A DNA stretch of 52,663 nucleotides from JBCCXL01 sp039191605 (GTDB taxonomy: Bacteria; Acidobacteriota; Thermoanaerobaculia; Multivoradales; JAHZIX01), in NCBI GenBank assembly GCA_039191605.1, contig JBCCXL010000027.1, positions 1 through 52,663 of the forward strand, given 5' to 3'. The notes beneath the pieces are model-generated. The model was not told the origin of the DNA, ran no database searches, and saw only the letters and a list, made by a program, of their open reading frames with translations. Each line of letters begins with the position of its first letter. Position 1 is the first letter of the stretch. Positions 52,539 to 52,663 of this stretch are shown here, piece by piece. Both the position numbers and the translations under genes were made by a program.

Positions 52539-52663
52539 CCCCGCAGGGCGTCAAAGCTAACTTTCTTCCGCAGACTGAAAGATCGCACTGCCCCAAGCCC
52601 CCTCTTCAGGGCATGAGACATCTGCGCTTTATCCCCCAACAAGGAGCCCTCGTCGAGATCTCC

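Larger units (their letters stand above)
52028..52663. other. nrdAB upstream region: long leader and window end
   Basis: 636 bases before nrdA without a supported gene. The candidate promoter is near 52400, so the untranslated leader would be about 365 bases. Frames in the leader (for example 52300-52046 minus) have no recognisable domain. No riboswitch fold was recognised by eye. Past the promoter the region holds two dispersed-repeat copies. Confidence 0.5.

Overview
The window reads as ordinary chromosome from a GC-rich, Gram-negative-type bacterium with large secreted proteins and TPR-bearing Ser/Thr kinases. I infer the phylum Acidobacteriota, perhaps Thermoanaerobaculia. The grounds are the two giant kinases, the VWFA-related secreted protein, the PqqD/lasso-B2 pair, the SPFH/NfeD operon and the VPTAS-type C-terminal anchors. 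No 16S or other marker gene is present to prove it. I saw no tRNA, rRNA, CRISPR array, prophage or insertion sequence. Base 1 falls exactly at the end of a perfect 96-bp inverted repeat, so it may be a contig edge.

Layout. 1-340: inverted and tandem repeats. 351-2654 (-): ECF sigma factor, zinc-finger anti-sigma factor and a membrane protein. 2863-3836 (+): PqqD-like protein and lasso B2-type protease, with no cyclase or precursor. 3957-6019 (-): two paralogous secreted proteins with a VPTAS C-terminal anchor. 6242-7684 (-): MATE transporter. 7714-9394 (-): XRE/ImmA antitoxin-protease and a frameshifted PIN toxin. 9500-10531 (+): MBL-fold hydrolase. 10657-15835 (-): membrane operon with long NfeD protease, short NfeD, FloA flotillin, a proline-rich membrane protein and a HAD-like protein. 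16145-20562 (+): acyl-modification cluster of diiron oxygenase, fatty acyl-AMP ligase, free acyl carrier protein, DUF374 acyltransferase and DUF2007 protein. 20603-30682: DUF3524 glycosyltransferase, SDR dehydrogenase, kinase-ATPase-TPR regulator and VWFA-related secreted protein. 31025-38919: M43 metalloprotease, pyrE, ApaH-like phosphatase, beta-lactamase-fold hydrolase, alpha/beta hydrolase and secreted sugar dehydrogenase. 38920-41799: repeat array, mtaB and a Rieske oxygenase. 41956-44222 (-): Sfp-type PPTase, type II thioesterase and XRE regulator. 44600-47233 (+): Ser/Thr kinase with TPRs. 47227-52027 (-): small CPSC protein, nrdB and nrdA. 52028-52663: nrdAB regulatory region and two more dispersed repeats.

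Four things stand out. (1) The diiron oxygenase-FAAL-ACP-acyltransferase cluster looks like a compact route for activating a fatty acid, oxidising it on a carrier and transferring it. A PPTase able to load the carrier lies 22 kb away. (2) The ribonucleotide reductase small subunit is class Ic (Mn/Fe type). Phe replaces the radical Tyr, and all six metal ligands keep the spacing of the Chlamydia protein. Two NrdR-like boxes 32 bp apart overlap its candidate promoter. (3) A dispersed repeat with core AAGGTCCCTGGCACC occurs at least 16 times in six intergenic places, alone, in tandem and as an inverted repeat. (4) The M43 protease and the sugar dehydrogenase end in the same roughly 205-residue domain, which suggests a shared secretion or surface module.

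The enzyme calls rest on motifs read by eye. No database search was possible, so identity at family level is firm for most genes and substrate identity is not.
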